A DNA stretch of 64,000 nucleotides from Micrococcaceae bacterium Sec5.7 (GCA_039636785.1 CP144170.1:1-64000), one strand, 5' to 3'; shown: positions 7,839 through 17,760, numbered from the stretch's first letter. Notes: generated by a model from the sequence alone, not told the origin. Numbers and translations are program-made.

Positions 7839-7885
7839 CAGACCTCCTCAAGTCTTGATAGTTTATTTATGTCAGATCAAGTTTA
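7825..7885 (+). promoter_or_regulatory. Family A promoter, copy 6
   Basis: CGAAAGTGGG block, TTGACA (7835-7840), 18-bp spacer, TAGTTT (7859-7864), GTCAGATCAAGTTTA from 7871. Confidence 0.83.
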
Positions 7886-7900
7886 TGGAGGATTTAGAAA

Positions 7901-8524
7901 ATGAGTTGCTACGAATGGGAAACTGCCAGGATCACACTGCCGGCCGCTTCGGTCGCCCCACTAAAGGGGACGTTGCGCAATTATCTGAACGCCACGCACT
8001 CCGAGGTCTACCAGTTGGCACTGATGCTGCATCGCCCCCTCGCCAAGCTCACGCCGATGGAATACCGCAACCACCTGAGGAACACCGCCGAGGCGGGCGG
8101 AACCGATGCCCGGACAATCGCGATCGAGTTGCTGCGCCACAAGAGCCACCAGCTGTCCGTGCGGCGCCCCACGCATTCCGACGTTGACCGCTGGGCACCG
8201 CGGGTTACCGGTAGGAGTGCGAACTTCCCCGCGATGGACCTGCAGGGCTGCGAGGCTGCTGCCATTGAAATCGTGGGGCAGGAATTGAGCTGGCACGTCG
8301 AAGAGAACAATCACGCCGTCGAGAACGCCCACGAAACGCCGCTGGCCCGGATCCTTTTCGCAGAGCTGGAGCGGATGGAGTGGCCCGAAGGGGCCGGGGG
8401 CTACGGCGTGGGCAACAACGAGTACAACGCCGACTCTGGCGGCCTAGGGGGTGGCGGCAACTACAAGACGTTCGCCTATGGCCCGCTGGGGATATCGGAG
8501 GCCATACCTCAGCTTCAACACTGA
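7901..8524 (+). CDS. Hypothetical protein
   Basis: A 207-residue protein of unknown function. The first two thirds look alpha-helical; the C-terminus is Gly/Asn/Tyr-rich (GVGNNEY, GGLGGGGNYKTF). The ribosome site is GGAGG. It stands alone in a family A cassette closed by an 8-bp hairpin. Confidence 0.65.
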   Translation: MSCYEWETARITLPAASVAPLKGTLRNYLNATHSEVYQLALMLHRPLAKLTPMEYRNHLRNTAEAGGTDARTIAIELLRHKSHQLSVRRPTHSDVDRWAPRVTGRSANFPAMDLQGCEAAAIEIVGQELSWHVEENNHAVENAHETPLARILFAELERMEWPEGAGGYGVGNNEYNADSGGLGGGGNYKTFAYGPLGISEAIPQLQH

Positions 8525-8529
8525 CCGCA

Positions 8530-8560
8530 GCGGGAGGTGCCGGCAACGGACGCCTCCCGC
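8530..8560 (+). terminator. Hairpin after 7901 gene
   Basis: GCGGGAGG (8530-8537) and CCTCCCGC (8553-8560), 8-bp stem, 15-base loop. Confidence 0.5.
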
Positions 8561-8579
8561 CCTTCGGCCCGGCAGTGAG

Positions 8580-8639
8580 CGAAAGCTGGTTGACACCTCC
8601 CGCTTGAGACGATAGATTATATATGTCAGATAAAGTTAA
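8580..8639 (+). promoter_or_regulatory. Family A promoter, copy 7
   Basis: CGAAAGCTGG block, TTGACA (8590-8595), 17-bp spacer, TAGATT (8613-8618), GTCAGATAAAGTTAA from 8625 with one C-to-A change in the leader word. Confidence 0.83.
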
Positions 8640-8653
8640 GAAAGAGTAAGTCA

Positions 8654-9403
8654 ATGCCCCCAGCTGCCGTCGTTTCGACCCTCTGGGTTTCCGAATGGCT
8701 CACGGAGAACCTTCACCATCTGGAGCCAGCCGAGATCGTCACCCTCAGCCATCAGCTCGACGCCGGACGGGATCTGCGGGACTTCGTTATTGAAGAGGCG
8801 TTCCAGGCCCTGTATCTGAAGGCCTACGGGCACAGCGAAGCAGATGCCTACATTTTTGAACGAGCGGTGGAGTGCATGCAGGAAGCCGGGAACGCCGATC
8901 TGGCCGAGGCCTGCCAGCGCTACGTCCGCGCACTAAAAGAACGCGCAGCCGCCCATACCTCTACCAGCGCCGAGTCGAACGCGCTTCAGGGCGCACCCAA
9001 GCGGCTGGCAGGCTTGACGGAGCTGAGTGGGACAACCACTGCCAACGAGCCGTCCGCCTTTGCCTTCCAGGCAGACCGCCCGATCTCCGATGATGAAATG
9101 GCCCAGATAGCCGCCATCATCGGCTACGGCTACCGTGCCACCATCTGCGGAGAAGCCATGGGACTGCCGGAGAGGATCAGCAGCTCCGCATTCACGGTGG
9201 CTGCCGACACCACCAAGAGCCGGCGGGATGACCTCTCTCAAGCCATCGAACAATTCCTGGACCTCATCCCCACGATCCTCAAAGAGGGCTCCCCCATCCG
9301 CGCCACCAACCGGCAAGGGCCCGGAACCAAGGGAACCCGGCTGATCGACGGACTGGGCGAGCTGACACCCTCGCTGACCGTCTTCGCAAACGACGTCATC
9401 TAA
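8654..9403 (+). CDS. Hypothetical protein
   Basis: A 249-residue, mostly helical protein of unknown function, without signal peptide or membrane segment. AAGAAAGAG serves as ribosome site. It heads a two-gene cassette; the next gene starts 54 bp after its stop. Confidence 0.65.
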   Translation: MPPAAVVSTLWVSEWLTENLHHLEPAEIVTLSHQLDAGRDLRDFVIEEAFQALYLKAYGHSEADAYIFERAVECMQEAGNADLAEACQRYVRALKERAAAHTSTSAESNALQGAPKRLAGLTELSGTTTANEPSAFAFQADRPISDDEMAQIAAIIGYGYRATICGEAMGLPERISSSAFTVAADTTKSRRDDLSQAIEQFLDLIPTILKEGSPIRATNRQGPGTKGTRLIDGLGELTPSLTVFANDVI

Positions 9404-9457
9404 ACCACCGCAAAGGGTGGTGGGATATTAGCCCGCCACCCGGAAAGGCACCACGCC

Positions 9458-9742
9458 ATGAACACGACCCTGATCGATGGCTGCAAGCGCAACCTCGAAA
9501 ACCCCGACAGCTTTCCCATACCGGAGCCGGAAGCCAAGGAACTCATCCGCCCCGGCTCCTACGTGAAACTGATGTTCGCAACAACTGCCTGCGCAGAACG
9601 AATGTGGGTGCTGACCACAGCCCGCAACGGCGCCAAACTCAAAGGCACCCTCAGCAACGAACCCTTCCTGCTCTCAGACGACCTGGCGCTCGGTGACCAG
9701 GTGGCCTTCACCCTGGACAACGTCATTGACATCCAGGACTAG
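9458..9742 (+). CDS. Hypothetical protein
   Basis: A 94-residue protein of unknown function, acidic at its end (DDLALGDQVAFTLDNVIDIQD), probably a small beta-rich fold. The ribosome site is GGAAAGG. It is the last family A block gene before the restriction-like module. A palindrome, CTCGCCAGCTGGCGAG, at 9747-9762 right after the stop may be its terminator. Confidence 0.6.
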   Translation: MNTTLIDGCKRNLENPDSFPIPEPEAKELIRPGSYVKLMFATTACAERMWVLTTARNGAKLKGTLSNEPFLLSDDLALGDQVAFTLDNVIDIQD

Positions 9743-9939
9743 GTTTCTCGCCAGCTGGCGAGGAGAACAGCCTCGAACCCGCCGGCTGTCGATATCTTTC
9801 CCGCCCCAGCCACCTGGAACGGGCGCAAAGTAGCAAGGATCCCCTGGTAATCCATCACGATTCCCTTGCTTTCCCTGTCCGCCCCACGTTTGGCCGACGT
9901 GGTAGTAGTGGGCGTCTCACGTGCTTATGGCATCCACCC

Positions 9940-12708
9940 TCAAAATGCGGTGGCACCTAGAGATTCTTCGTAGTACCGAAGCAGGGTTCGTTGCCTTTCC
10001 TCTTCGGAGGCATGGCTTGCCATGCCGAAACACGCATAAACGGCGTCGTCCAATGACAGGTGGGATTCCTTGATCCCAGAAGGCATTCGCTCGGGATCGT
10101 AGAGCGATTCGAGGGTCGAGCCCTTGTACTGCGCTCTGACGGAAATGACGTTCTCGCCTGCATTGATTGTTGCAGTGCGGGAGGATTCGTTTGGAAAGAC
10201 CACGGGAAAGGTATTCCATACCAGCGTGTTCGAGAAGTTGGTGTCCGCCCGAGTGTGGCCGCCGACGAGCCGCTGCCATGTCGTGAACATCCTCGATGAC
10301 ACGATCGAGAATATGTACCCGTCTGGGTCAGCAGCGGTAAACAGCGTGTTGTTCACGATCATTTCTGGTGAGCCATGCGCTGCAGGGACGTATTCACGGT
10401 TATGACCGGTCACTTTAGGGATAGCAAGGAAGGGCGTGTCTGGTTGACGGATACTTGTGAAAAGGTGCGGAGTTGCGGCCTTGGCATTGGCTTCCTTGTC
10501 AGAGCTTCCCAGGCGAGCTTGGCGAACAAGTTCAAGACGGTCCCTCAGGACAGGGCTCTGGGACCGCTCTGCCTCGCTGGACTCAACCAACCACAAGACC
10601 CATCTCTCGGACCCTTTGAGAAGCGTCGTGTTCGACAGGAACGGCCTCAGATATTTCCTTGCGATTGGATCAGACTCAACTTCAGCCAGCTCCTTAGGCC
10701 TGACAACGAGGTGCCCAAAGTCCCAGAGCTTACTCCCCTCGGTCATCGATGGCGTCTTCTTTGAGACTGGCTTACTTGAAGACCGAACCACGATGTTGGG
10801 CAATTCCAGAAGGTAGGGGTTGATCTGGGAAACAGACACTTCCTCGGCCTCTCCCTTGCCCGACGGCGAGTAGTCGAATAGTCGGGGCTTCTTGATATTG
10901 CTTAGTTTGGACACGCCGACAATAACGACGTGGACTCCTGCCTTTCCTGACGCTTCCGATACCCAATTGAAGGGTCGGTGCGCGAAAGATATACCCCAGC
11001 CAGAATCCAAGAGGGGTTGCCAGGTCGCTGCTACTGGCTGCCCTTGGCAGATCGAGCTCGTCGAAACAAAAGCAAAAGACGCCTCCGTGTGCTTCAGGTA
11101 ATCGGCCGCCTTCTTGTACCAGGCGGTTACGTAGTCCATGTAGCCATGGTGAAGCGATCCCCAGACCGTCTTCATGTCCAGAACCTTGTTCCGGTCCTTT
11201 CCGACCTCTTTTTGGCCGGCAAAAGGGGGATTTCCAACGACTATCATGCCGTCATCAGGGTCCGCGATGTCCTTCCAATCGATGCGAAGAGCGTTGGCTA
11301 CCGTGATTTTGGCGGACTCCGATATAGGAAGGCGCTCTGGAGCTTGACCAAACTTCTCAATCAGCCGCAAATTGCATTGGCGATCCATGAGATGCAGCGC
11401 TGTTTCCGCTATTCTGGCCGGCCACTCATCGATTTCAATCCCGAAAATCTGAGTCATTGAAACCCTGAGGTCAATGGTCGCATCCAACGAGCGTTGAACA
11501 TATTCATCGCCCCGGTGTTCCTGGAGGGCTTCCATTATCTGGAGTTCGAGCTCGCGCAGCTCGCGGTACGCAACAATGAGGAAGTTGCCGCATCCACATG
11601 CCGGGTCCAGAATCTTCAGTTGACCGAGCCTTTCACGGAGCGCCTTCAGCGGCCGGGTAGGGTCCTTAAGCTTCTTGGCACGCTCGAACTCCTCGTGCAG
11701 TCCGTCCAGGAACAACGGCTTCAAGGTTTTGAGGATGTCCCTTTCGCTGGTGTAGTGGGCGCCGAGTTCGCGGCGGAGATCCTTGGACTTAACCGCTTGA
11801 AACATGGAGCCGAAGATTGCCGGGGAGATGTTTCCCCAGTCGAAGCGGCTCGCGTCAATAAGGAGGTCACGCATCTTGGCGCTGAGCTTCGGGAGCTTGA
11901 TGTCTTCGGAGAAGATTCCGCCGTTGACGTACTTGAACCGTGCAAGGTGCCCGGTTAGTTCAGGCCGGTTTTTCTTATCGGTGTTGAGAACCCCGAATAG
12001 TAGTTCGAGCTTGGCCGCAAGGTCAGAGCCATCTCTCTCGGTCTCGAACGCTACAAAGTTCTGGAAGAGGTTTTCTTCGTCCCACATCATCGTGTCGTCT
12101 GCAAAGACGAGGAACAGAATTCTCGTCATGGTCACAGAGATCTTGTGCAGATTGCCGGCTGCCTCGGTTCCCTCCTGGGGAAGGTGGGCCTCGAGCTCGT
12201 AGTAGAGCTTGGCCATGACCTTGGCAGCCTTGGACGATTCTTCGGATTCCTCGACGTCGAAGGCTGTCCGCATTTTTTCGAGCAGCTTTACGAGGCTGAT
12301 TTCATCATCGATGTCCAGAGCGATTTTCTCCAGCCGCCGCTCAAGGGCCGAATGATCATTGCCGATGGTGTGTTCGTGAACGAGGAGCTTGGACATATTG
12401 GTACCGCGATTTTTGTTGTACCGCGGCCATCGCCACTCTTGTTTGCTGCCGTCGTGGAAGATGATTAGCCGCTCTGTTGAAGTGGCCGATACTTCCCGGT
12501 CAATCTGCGCCTGAGTGGATCGATCGGGCAGGCTGTCGCATGACCAAACGTGAAGCCCGTGGTATCCCGCCACCGGGGTCACGTGAAAGGAGTCGTCATC
12601 CATTTCAACGATCAATGGTTTGGCTGTTGGCTGATCCCAACCGAGTTCCTCGATGAAGAGGTTCTTGAAGTCGGCTCTGTCGACGTAGGACATGAACTTG
12701 GAGGTCAC
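9940..12708 (-). CDS. Adenine-type DNA methyltransferase, MmeI/type IIG-like
   Basis: A 922-residue protein. Residues about 310-500 form an N6-adenine methyltransferase core: GAHYTSE (316-322), the SAM-binding motif DPACGCGNF (368-376) and the catalytic NPPF (493-496). The C-terminal 400 residues resemble a target-recognition region. The N-terminal 300 residues do not show a clear PD-(D/E)XK motif to my eye. Its start codon overlaps the stop of the upstream helicase gene by 4 bp, so the two proteins are translationally coupled and probably work together, the methyltransferase marking host DNA and the partner attacking unmarked DNA. This is read as a restriction-modification-like defence unit; its target site is unknown. 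Confidence 0.85.
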   Translation of the reverse strand: MTSKFMSYVDRADFKNLFIEELGWDQPTAKPLIVEMDDDSFHVTPVAGYHGLHVWSCDSLPDRSTQAQIDREVSATSTERLIIFHDGSKQEWRWPRYNKNRGTNMSKLLVHEHTIGNDHSALERRLEKIALDIDDEISLVKLLEKMRTAFDVEESEESSKAAKVMAKLYYELEAHLPQEGTEAAGNLHKISVTMTRILFLVFADDTMMWDEENLFQNFVAFETERDGSDLAAKLELLFGVLNTDKKNRPELTGHLARFKYVNGGIFSEDIKLPKLSAKMRDLLIDASRFDWGNISPAIFGSMFQAVKSKDLRRELGAHYTSERDILKTLKPLFLDGLHEEFERAKKLKDPTRPLKALRERLGQLKILDPACGCGNFLIVAYRELRELELQIMEALQEHRGDEYVQRSLDATIDLRVSMTQIFGIEIDEWPARIAETALHLMDRQCNLRLIEKFGQAPERLPISESAKITVANALRIDWKDIADPDDGMIVVGNPPFAGQKEVGKDRNKVLDMKTVWGSLHHGYMDYVTAWYKKAADYLKHTEASFAFVSTSSICQGQPVAATWQPLLDSGWGISFAHRPFNWVSEASGKAGVHVVIVGVSKLSNIKKPRLFDYSPSGKGEAEEVSVSQINPYLLELPNIVVRSSSKPVSKKTPSMTEGSKLWDFGHLVVRPKELAEVESDPIARKYLRPFLSNTTLLKGSERWVLWLVESSEAERSQSPVLRDRLELVRQARLGSSDKEANAKAATPHLFTSIRQPDTPFLAIPKVTGHNREYVPAAHGSPEMIVNNTLFTAADPDGYIFSIVSSRMFTTWQRLVGGHTRADTNFSNTLVWNTFPVVFPNESSRTATINAGENVISVRAQYKGSTLESLYDPERMPSGIKESHLSLDDAVYACFGMASHASEEERQRTLLRYYEESLGATAF

Positions 12709-15700
12709 TGTGCTACTCCCATGCTGCAGACGATGCGAATGGAATCCGATTGTTCCTGGTTGCTGAGAACGAGGCGGCCTTCTCTGTGCAGGAGGACGAG
12801 GAGGTCGCTCAATTCCGCATCCGAGTACTTTTCAGAGAAAGCCCGGGTGAATCGGCGCTCGGCTTCTTTCGTGAGCGGGCTCCGGTGGACGGCAGTGAGG
12901 GCCTTCTCTGCGTCATCATTGGCTTCCATGAAAGTGTTGGCGAGCTTCGCCCACAGGCGCTTGCGTACACCCCTCAGGCGACCTTCCTGGACTGTTTGCA
13001 GGGCCATAGGGCCGTGAATGAGCGCTTCCTGGAGGTCTAGGTGATCCGGGCGTTCCGGTGCCGTCGGTGTGTCAATGTCGGCTCGGAAGACTTTGAGTGC
13101 CTCGTGGCCTGTAAGCATTTTGAGGGATTCGAGATCTGAGCCGAAGCCGAAGGTGTCCATTGAGTCACCTACGCGGACAAAGCAAGCAACTCCGTCCGCG
13201 TTGTCATCATCGTTCAGCGGGCGCGTAGAACTGACGAGGTCCGGCATGGCGATTACACGTTCGGCCAGACCCGGATGGTCCGTTAGGGCCTTGTTCCAAA
13301 TTTCGAAGGCGAGAGAAGAGGAATCCACGGCGTCGTCGGATTCATCCGCGTCTGATTTCCCGGAGAGGACTTCATCCAGATCCCGGATCTCATCAGCTGA
13401 CCCGAAGAATTGTTCGTCGGATCCAAAAGCTTGTGCACTGGCGGCCAGCCGGTTGGAGATCCGGGAGCGCAGCTTGAGGACAGTTTCTACGTTCTCGTGG
13501 AAGAACGAGTAAATGGTGACGGTGTCCGACTCCTGGCCGACGCGGTCGACACGTCCGGCACGTTGGATTAGGCGGATGATGGCCCAGGGGAGGTCGTAGT
13601 TGACGACGATGTGGGCGTCCTGCAGGTTTTGCCCTTCTGATAGGACGTCGGTGGCGACAAGTACCCGGAGCTCGTCGGTTGCGATCGTTGCAACTGCTTC
13701 TTGGCCAGGCAGTTTGTTGGAGTGGGGTGAGAACCGTTTTGCGAGAGCCGTTGGATCGTCCGTGTCGCCGGAAGCGACTCCAACGTTTTCTACGCCGGCC
13801 GCTCGGAGGGCCTGACCAACGTACTCTGCGGTGTCCTTGTATTCGGTGAAGATGAGGACTTTTTCGTCTGCGTGCACGTCTGTGACGAGGGCCAGGATCT
13901 CTTTCATCTTTGAGTCCCTAGCGGGCGTCCAGGCCCCGAAGGAATGAAGAAGCTCCCGTAGATCTTCGTTGTCTCGCTCCAGCGCGGCCACGAGAGTAGT
14001 CGAGAAAAGCCTTGAGGCCACCCATTCAATGGAGGCCGGAGCTTTCGCCCTGAGGTGTTCGTACGCCGCGGCTGTGTCGGCGTTTTCCTCGACGTCGATG
14101 TCCTCGTCCTTGTCGGAGATGAGCATGTTTTCTAGGAGCGTTCCGACTGGTATTTCAAGGTTGTTCGTCACTGCGTAGGCATAGAGCTCGTTTCGGGCCA
14201 CGATGCGTTTCAGGGACAGGATGAATGCGTGTCCGCAGGAGGAAAGGCGTTTGTAAAGGCTCGTGCGGATGAAGCCGGCGACGTGGCCGCGTCCTCGCTC
14301 GAGCCGATCAATGAAGTCTTGCTCGCCCTCTGTGTAGGTGAGGCCCTTCTTCAGATAGTCGAACAATCGGTAGCGGGGCAGGATGAGATTCTGCAGGGTG
14401 TCCAGAGTCTCATCTGATTCCATGATGAACGCAGGATCGTTTGGTCCGAACGTGTGATTGACCGGGATTGCTTTCCGCTCAGGGAAGTAGAACTTGTGCC
14501 CGTTGGAAAAGGTGAGGAATTCGCGTTCCACCGCTCCGGAACCATCCGCTGCCTCTTTGAGCTCAGTCTGTGCGTAGTTCTTGCGGATGAAGGACCGTGT
14601 GCGACGGACCAGATGCTCGCTCATCAGCCGTTTCCAGTCGTCGGCCTCTTCGGAGCGCCGAAAAGCAGCCAGGGTCCGGATTTTCCCGTCGACTTTGTCG
14701 TAAAGCCTGTCGTCGCTGGCCAGCGCCGCAGTCGGTTCGATGCCTAGGTCCTGGTCGACACCGATATAGAGGCCGAGTTGGTTGGCGACGTCTTCAAAGC
14801 GCAGGTTGTAGGGAGTGGCAGTCAAAAGTAGGACCTTGGAGGAGGCGTCCTCGATGTATTTCCTGATGGCCTGATAGTCACGGCGCGTGTCGTTGCGCAG
14901 GGTGTGCGATTCATCGCAGATGACGAATCGGTATGGGCGCAGATCCGGTAGTTCTTTGTGAGCCCTGGTGTAGGAAATGACCCGCCCAGGGATGTCATAG
15001 GCATCAAGGTACTCCTCCCACATCTTCACCAGGTTCTTGGGGCATAGAACCAGTGGTGTGTAACCCTGGTCGAGATACAGCATGAGCGCGGTGGCTGTTG
15101 CCGTGATGGTCTTGCCGAGGCCGACGACGTCGCCCAGCATGGAGCCGCCGCGCGTCTCAATGCGCCGGGCAAGCGTTTGAACAGCGCTTGCCTGGTAGAC
15201 AAGGAGCTCGTCCCGAACCGATGGAGGGAGACTGTACTCTGCGAGACCTTCTCGGACATCTCTTGAGAGGTGGTAGCAGACCTTGAGGAAGACTTCATAG
15301 GGAGTCCTCTGGTCCGAGGCCCAGGATTCCTCAAGTAGTTCAATGAGGTCCGAAGTCAGCTTCAGCGAAAACTTGTCGTTCCATCGGTCCTCGAACCACT
15401 GGGCGAGATCCGCCGCGGCCGTGTAGTCCAGGACGTCGACGTTGAGCTCATAGTTACGATTCAGGCCGGCCGATGTGAGATTAGACGAACCGACATATCC
15501 GGTGACCGGGTTTGTGTTGTCCTGCCTGTGGAATATGTAGGTCTTTCCATGGAGAGGACGTCGGGTGTGGACCTTGATTTCTACGGCGCCACTATCCAGC
15601 TGCCGCTTGAGCGCCTGAAGAGTTTCCCGGTCTGAGGCTTTGGGAATGCCCCTGACCAGCTGCTCACGCAGGCTTCGAATAACTTCATCGCGTCGGGCCC

Positions 15701-16103
15701 GGGCCTTGGAATTATCGACCTCGGTATTAATGGTTGCGGGGGCCATATCCGCCTGGAGACCGTCCAGCAACTGCCGGTCGGCGCCGGCGAGTACCATCCC
15801 GACCAGAATCCGCGTTACGGGCTTATCATGCTTCTCGGCCTTCGTATCGACGATGTCTTGGAACGTTCTCCAGCCCCGCAGATCAAAGTACCCCACCGCG
15901 ACATCCAGCCGTTCCATCGACTCAAACGACTTGGCCAGCTCGGGGCCGATCAACCGGCCCTCAGCAATGTTGTCAAATATCCGAGTCAACGCATTCCCTT
16001 CCCCATACCCGGCAGCCCATTCCTTTGGGATGCCAGCTAGGTAAACATATCCTGACCCCGCTTCTACTGGAGTGAGGTCAGATCCAATGTGGCGGCGAAC
16101 CAC
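12705..16103 (-). CDS. SNF2/DEAD-type helicase with N-terminal phospholipase D nuclease domain
   Basis: A 1,132-residue protein. Residues about 60-225 resemble a phospholipase D-type nuclease (HGKTYIF at 185-191 and GSSNLTSAG at 205-213). A superfamily 2 helicase follows: Walker A GDVVGLGKT (324-332), DESH box (397-400), LLLTATPYN near 425, and a C-terminal helicase domain with ATDVLSEGQNLQDA and IQRAGRVDRVGQ. It is encoded upstream of the methyltransferase with a 4-bp overlap. PLD nucleases work with helicases in several restriction systems and in DISARM; the DISARM core genes drmA, drmB and drmC are not present here. The GTG start at 16103 has no obvious ribosome site. Confidence 0.87.
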   Translation of the reverse strand: MVRRHIGSDLTPVEAGSGYVYLAGIPKEWAAGYGEGNALTRIFDNIAEGRLIGPELAKSFESMERLDVAVGYFDLRGWRTFQDIVDTKAEKHDKPVTRILVGMVLAGADRQLLDGLQADMAPATINTEVDNSKARARRDEVIRSLREQLVRGIPKASDRETLQALKRQLDSGAVEIKVHTRRPLHGKTYIFHRQDNTNPVTGYVGSSNLTSAGLNRNYELNVDVLDYTAAADLAQWFEDRWNDKFSLKLTSDLIELLEESWASDQRTPYEVFLKVCYHLSRDVREGLAEYSLPPSVRDELLVYQASAVQTLARRIETRGGSMLGDVVGLGKTITATATALMLYLDQGYTPLVLCPKNLVKMWEEYLDAYDIPGRVISYTRAHKELPDLRPYRFVICDESHTLRNDTRRDYQAIRKYIEDASSKVLLLTATPYNLRFEDVANQLGLYIGVDQDLGIEPTAALASDDRLYDKVDGKIRTLAAFRRSEEADDWKRLMSEHLVRRTRSFIRKNYAQTELKEAADGSGAVEREFLTFSNGHKFYFPERKAIPVNHTFGPNDPAFIMESDETLDTLQNLILPRYRLFDYLKKGLTYTEGEQDFIDRLERGRGHVAGFIRTSLYKRLSSCGHAFILSLKRIVARNELYAYAVTNNLEIPVGTLLENMLISDKDEDIDVEENADTAAAYEHLRAKAPASIEWVASRLFSTTLVAALERDNEDLRELLHSFGAWTPARDSKMKEILALVTDVHADEKVLIFTEYKDTAEYVGQALRAAGVENVGVASGDTDDPTALAKRFSPHSNKLPGQEAVATIATDELRVLVATDVLSEGQNLQDAHIVVNYDLPWAIIRLIQRAGRVDRVGQESDTVTIYSFFHENVETVLKLRSRISNRLAASAQAFGSDEQFFGSADEIRDLDEVLSGKSDADESDDAVDSSSLAFEIWNKALTDHPGLAERVIAMPDLVSSTRPLNDDDNADGVACFVRVGDSMDTFGFGSDLESLKMLTGHEALKVFRADIDTPTAPERPDHLDLQEALIHGPMALQTVQEGRLRGVRKRLWAKLANTFMEANDDAEKALTAVHRSPLTKEAERRFTRAFSEKYSDAELSDLLVLLHREGRLVLSNQEQSDSIRIVCSMGVAQ

Positions 16104-16204
16104 ATGAGATGGTGCCGGGCCGGCTCTGAAGGTCCTGCTTCACCCGATCAATAGACTTTGCCTGCCCTGTTACCAACAATTCCTCTTGTCGGTCTAAATC
16201 CGGG

Positions 16205-16265
16205 CGAAAGTAGGTTGACAGGTTAACTCCGATGCTGATAGTTTATTTATGTCAGATCAAGTTAA
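16205..16265 (+). promoter_or_regulatory. Family A promoter, copy 8
   Basis: CGAAAGTAGG block, TTGACA (16215-16220), 18-bp spacer, TAGTTT (16239-16244), GTCAGATCAAGTTAA from 16251, leading straight into AGGAG. Confidence 0.85.
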
Positions 16266-16281
16266 AGGAGAGGTCAACATC

Positions 16282-16662
16282 ATGACTGCAGTTTCCATCC
16301 TGGTTATCCCGGCGGACTCCGCCGAAGCCGTTCGAGTTGAGAGCATCGAGCCCGGCCTGGAGCCCTTCCAGAAACTGGTGGGCGGCTACATCGAGCAGCT
16401 CCCCGGGCGCGACGCCCCGGGCGTGAGCGGGTACTCCTGGCTCGCCTATGTGAACGAGGAAGGGAAGCTCGAAAACCTCCCGGTCAACGAGAGGGCGACA
16501 GCTTTCATGCACTCCGTCGGAGGCATCCACGACTGGGACGCCATCAATGGCGCCATGTTCATCATCGGGGAAGGTGACGGCGAGGAATCCGACTATGCGG
16601 ACATCCCGCCCCAGCTCCTTCACTTTGCCGGCCAGAGCATGGACATCAGCATCCCCGCCTAG
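16282..16662 (+). CDS. DUF3846 family protein
   Basis: A 126-residue protein matching the DUF3846 pattern common on actinobacterial plasmids and phages: KLVGGYIEQLP, then YVNEEGKLENLPVNERAT and a DAINGAMFIIGEGDG segment. Function unknown. The ATG at 16282 follows AAGGAGAG; the frame also stays open back to the ATG inside the family A leader word, which would add MSDQVK-type residues. Confidence 0.8.
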   Translation: MTAVSILVIPADSAEAVRVESIEPGLEPFQKLVGGYIEQLPGRDAPGVSGYSWLAYVNEEGKLENLPVNERATAFMHSVGGIHDWDAINGAMFIIGEGDGEESDYADIPPQLLHFAGQSMDISIPA

Positions 16663-16678
16663 GGATTCAGGCGATCCA

Positions 16679-16710
16679 GGAGGCGCTCCGGAAAAGCCCG
16701 GAGCGCCTCC
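16679..16710 (+). terminator. Hairpin after DUF3846 gene
   Basis: Perfect 13-bp stem, GGAGGCGCTCCGG (16679-16691) and CCGGAGCGCCTCC (16698-16710), with a 6-base loop. Confidence 0.65.
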
Positions 16711-16729
16711 CCCCTTGCCCAAATCCGGC

Positions 16730-16790
16730 CAAAAGTGGGTTGACAGTTCCTCCTTAGTGACGATATATTTATGATGTCAGATCAAGTTAA
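16730..16790 (+). promoter_or_regulatory. Family A promoter, copy 9
   Basis: CAAAAGTGGG block, TTGACA (16740-16745), 18-bp spacer, TATATT (16764-16769), GTCAGATCAAGTTAA from 16776. Confidence 0.85.
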
Positions 16791-16803
16791 GAGAGGTTGG
16801 AAA

Positions 16804-17760
16804 ATGCTGAACATCAAACACTCCCACGAAGAGGGAACCCTGATCGACGGAACCGCCAAAGGAGATGGCACCGCGCCTATCCTGAAGGCCAATGCCTGGC
16901 GCTGGTCTTCCGGGCTCGGATCCTGGTATGTCCCCAACAGCCGTGACAGGTTCGCCAAACTCCACCAGATTGAGGCAACGGCAAGCGCTTTGCGGTCCGC
17001 GGGCTTCGCTGTCGAGATCGAGATCGACGACAACCCCCGCGATGCCGTCACCACGGAGGCTGCCCGGCAGGAAAGGGCTACTGCCCGCATTGCCTCACTG
17101 AGCGCCAGGGAGGCCCGCAAAGCCGCTATCGCCCGGGGCGCCGCAGATCGCCTGAATACGATCAGCCAGACTCTGCCGCCCTTCGGCCAGCCGATCCTCA
17201 TGGACCACTACAGCGGGCCCCGGATGCTGCGCAAGGCGGAAAAATTCCGCAATGCCGCCGACCGGGACATGTCTGCCCGGGCCGCTGCGGGGGAAGCTGC
17301 CAGGCGCGTTGAAACGGCAGAACAGACGATGAAGTTCCGGGAGACTCCCACCGTCGTCGCCAACCGGATTACCCGCCTCACGGCGGAGGTCGCGCGTCTT
17401 CAGCGGCAGATCTCCGGTCACGAACGGACGCTCTACACGGTAGGCGACGTCAAGCACACGGAAGTCACCCCGCCAGCGACCGGCGCCCACAAGGAACGCC
17501 TGAAGCTCATGCTGAAAGTAGCCACCGAGCAGCTGGCGCATTGGACCGGGATCCGGCAGCAGCAGATTGCAAACGGTGAAGCCAATGACTACGGGCCCGA
17601 GTCCATCAGCAAGGGCGACCACGTCCGCCAGGGAAAGACCTGGCACGTCGTCCGCCGGGCAAACGCCAAGAGCGTCTCCGTGCCGGCCAGCTACAACCCG
17701 GCCAGGACCGAAACGATCGCCTACACCGACCTCACCGGCCACAAGCCAGCGCCGCAGTAG
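16804..17760 (+). CDS. DUF3560 family protein
   Basis: A 318-residue protein. The DUF3560 signature is visible near residues 120-150 (PFGQPILMDHYSGPRMLRKAEKF in two halves: PFGQPILMDHYS and PRMLRKAEKF). Coiled-coil stretches flank it (residues about 75-115 and 190-215). DUF3560 proteins are frequent on plasmids and phages and lack a known activity. The start follows GAGAGG. A GC hairpin follows the stop. Confidence 0.78.
   Translation: MLNIKHSHEEGTLIDGTAKGDGTAPILKANAWRWSSGLGSWYVPNSRDRFAKLHQIEATASALRSAGFAVEIEIDDNPRDAVTTEAARQERATARIASLSAREARKAAIARGAADRLNTISQTLPPFGQPILMDHYSGPRMLRKAEKFRNAADRDMSARAAAGEAARRVETAEQTMKFRETPTVVANRITRLTAEVARLQRQISGHERTLYTVGDVKHTEVTPPATGAHKERLKLMLKVATEQLAHWTGIRQQQIANGEANDYGPESISKGDHVRQGKTWHVVRRANAKSVSVPASYNPARTETIAYTDLTGHKPAPQ

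Noticed and set aside
9940..16103. Calling the module DISARM or BREX.
   Set aside because: No drmA, drmB or drmC, and no pglZ, brxL or brxC genes are present; only the helicase-PLD and methyltransferase genes are seen.
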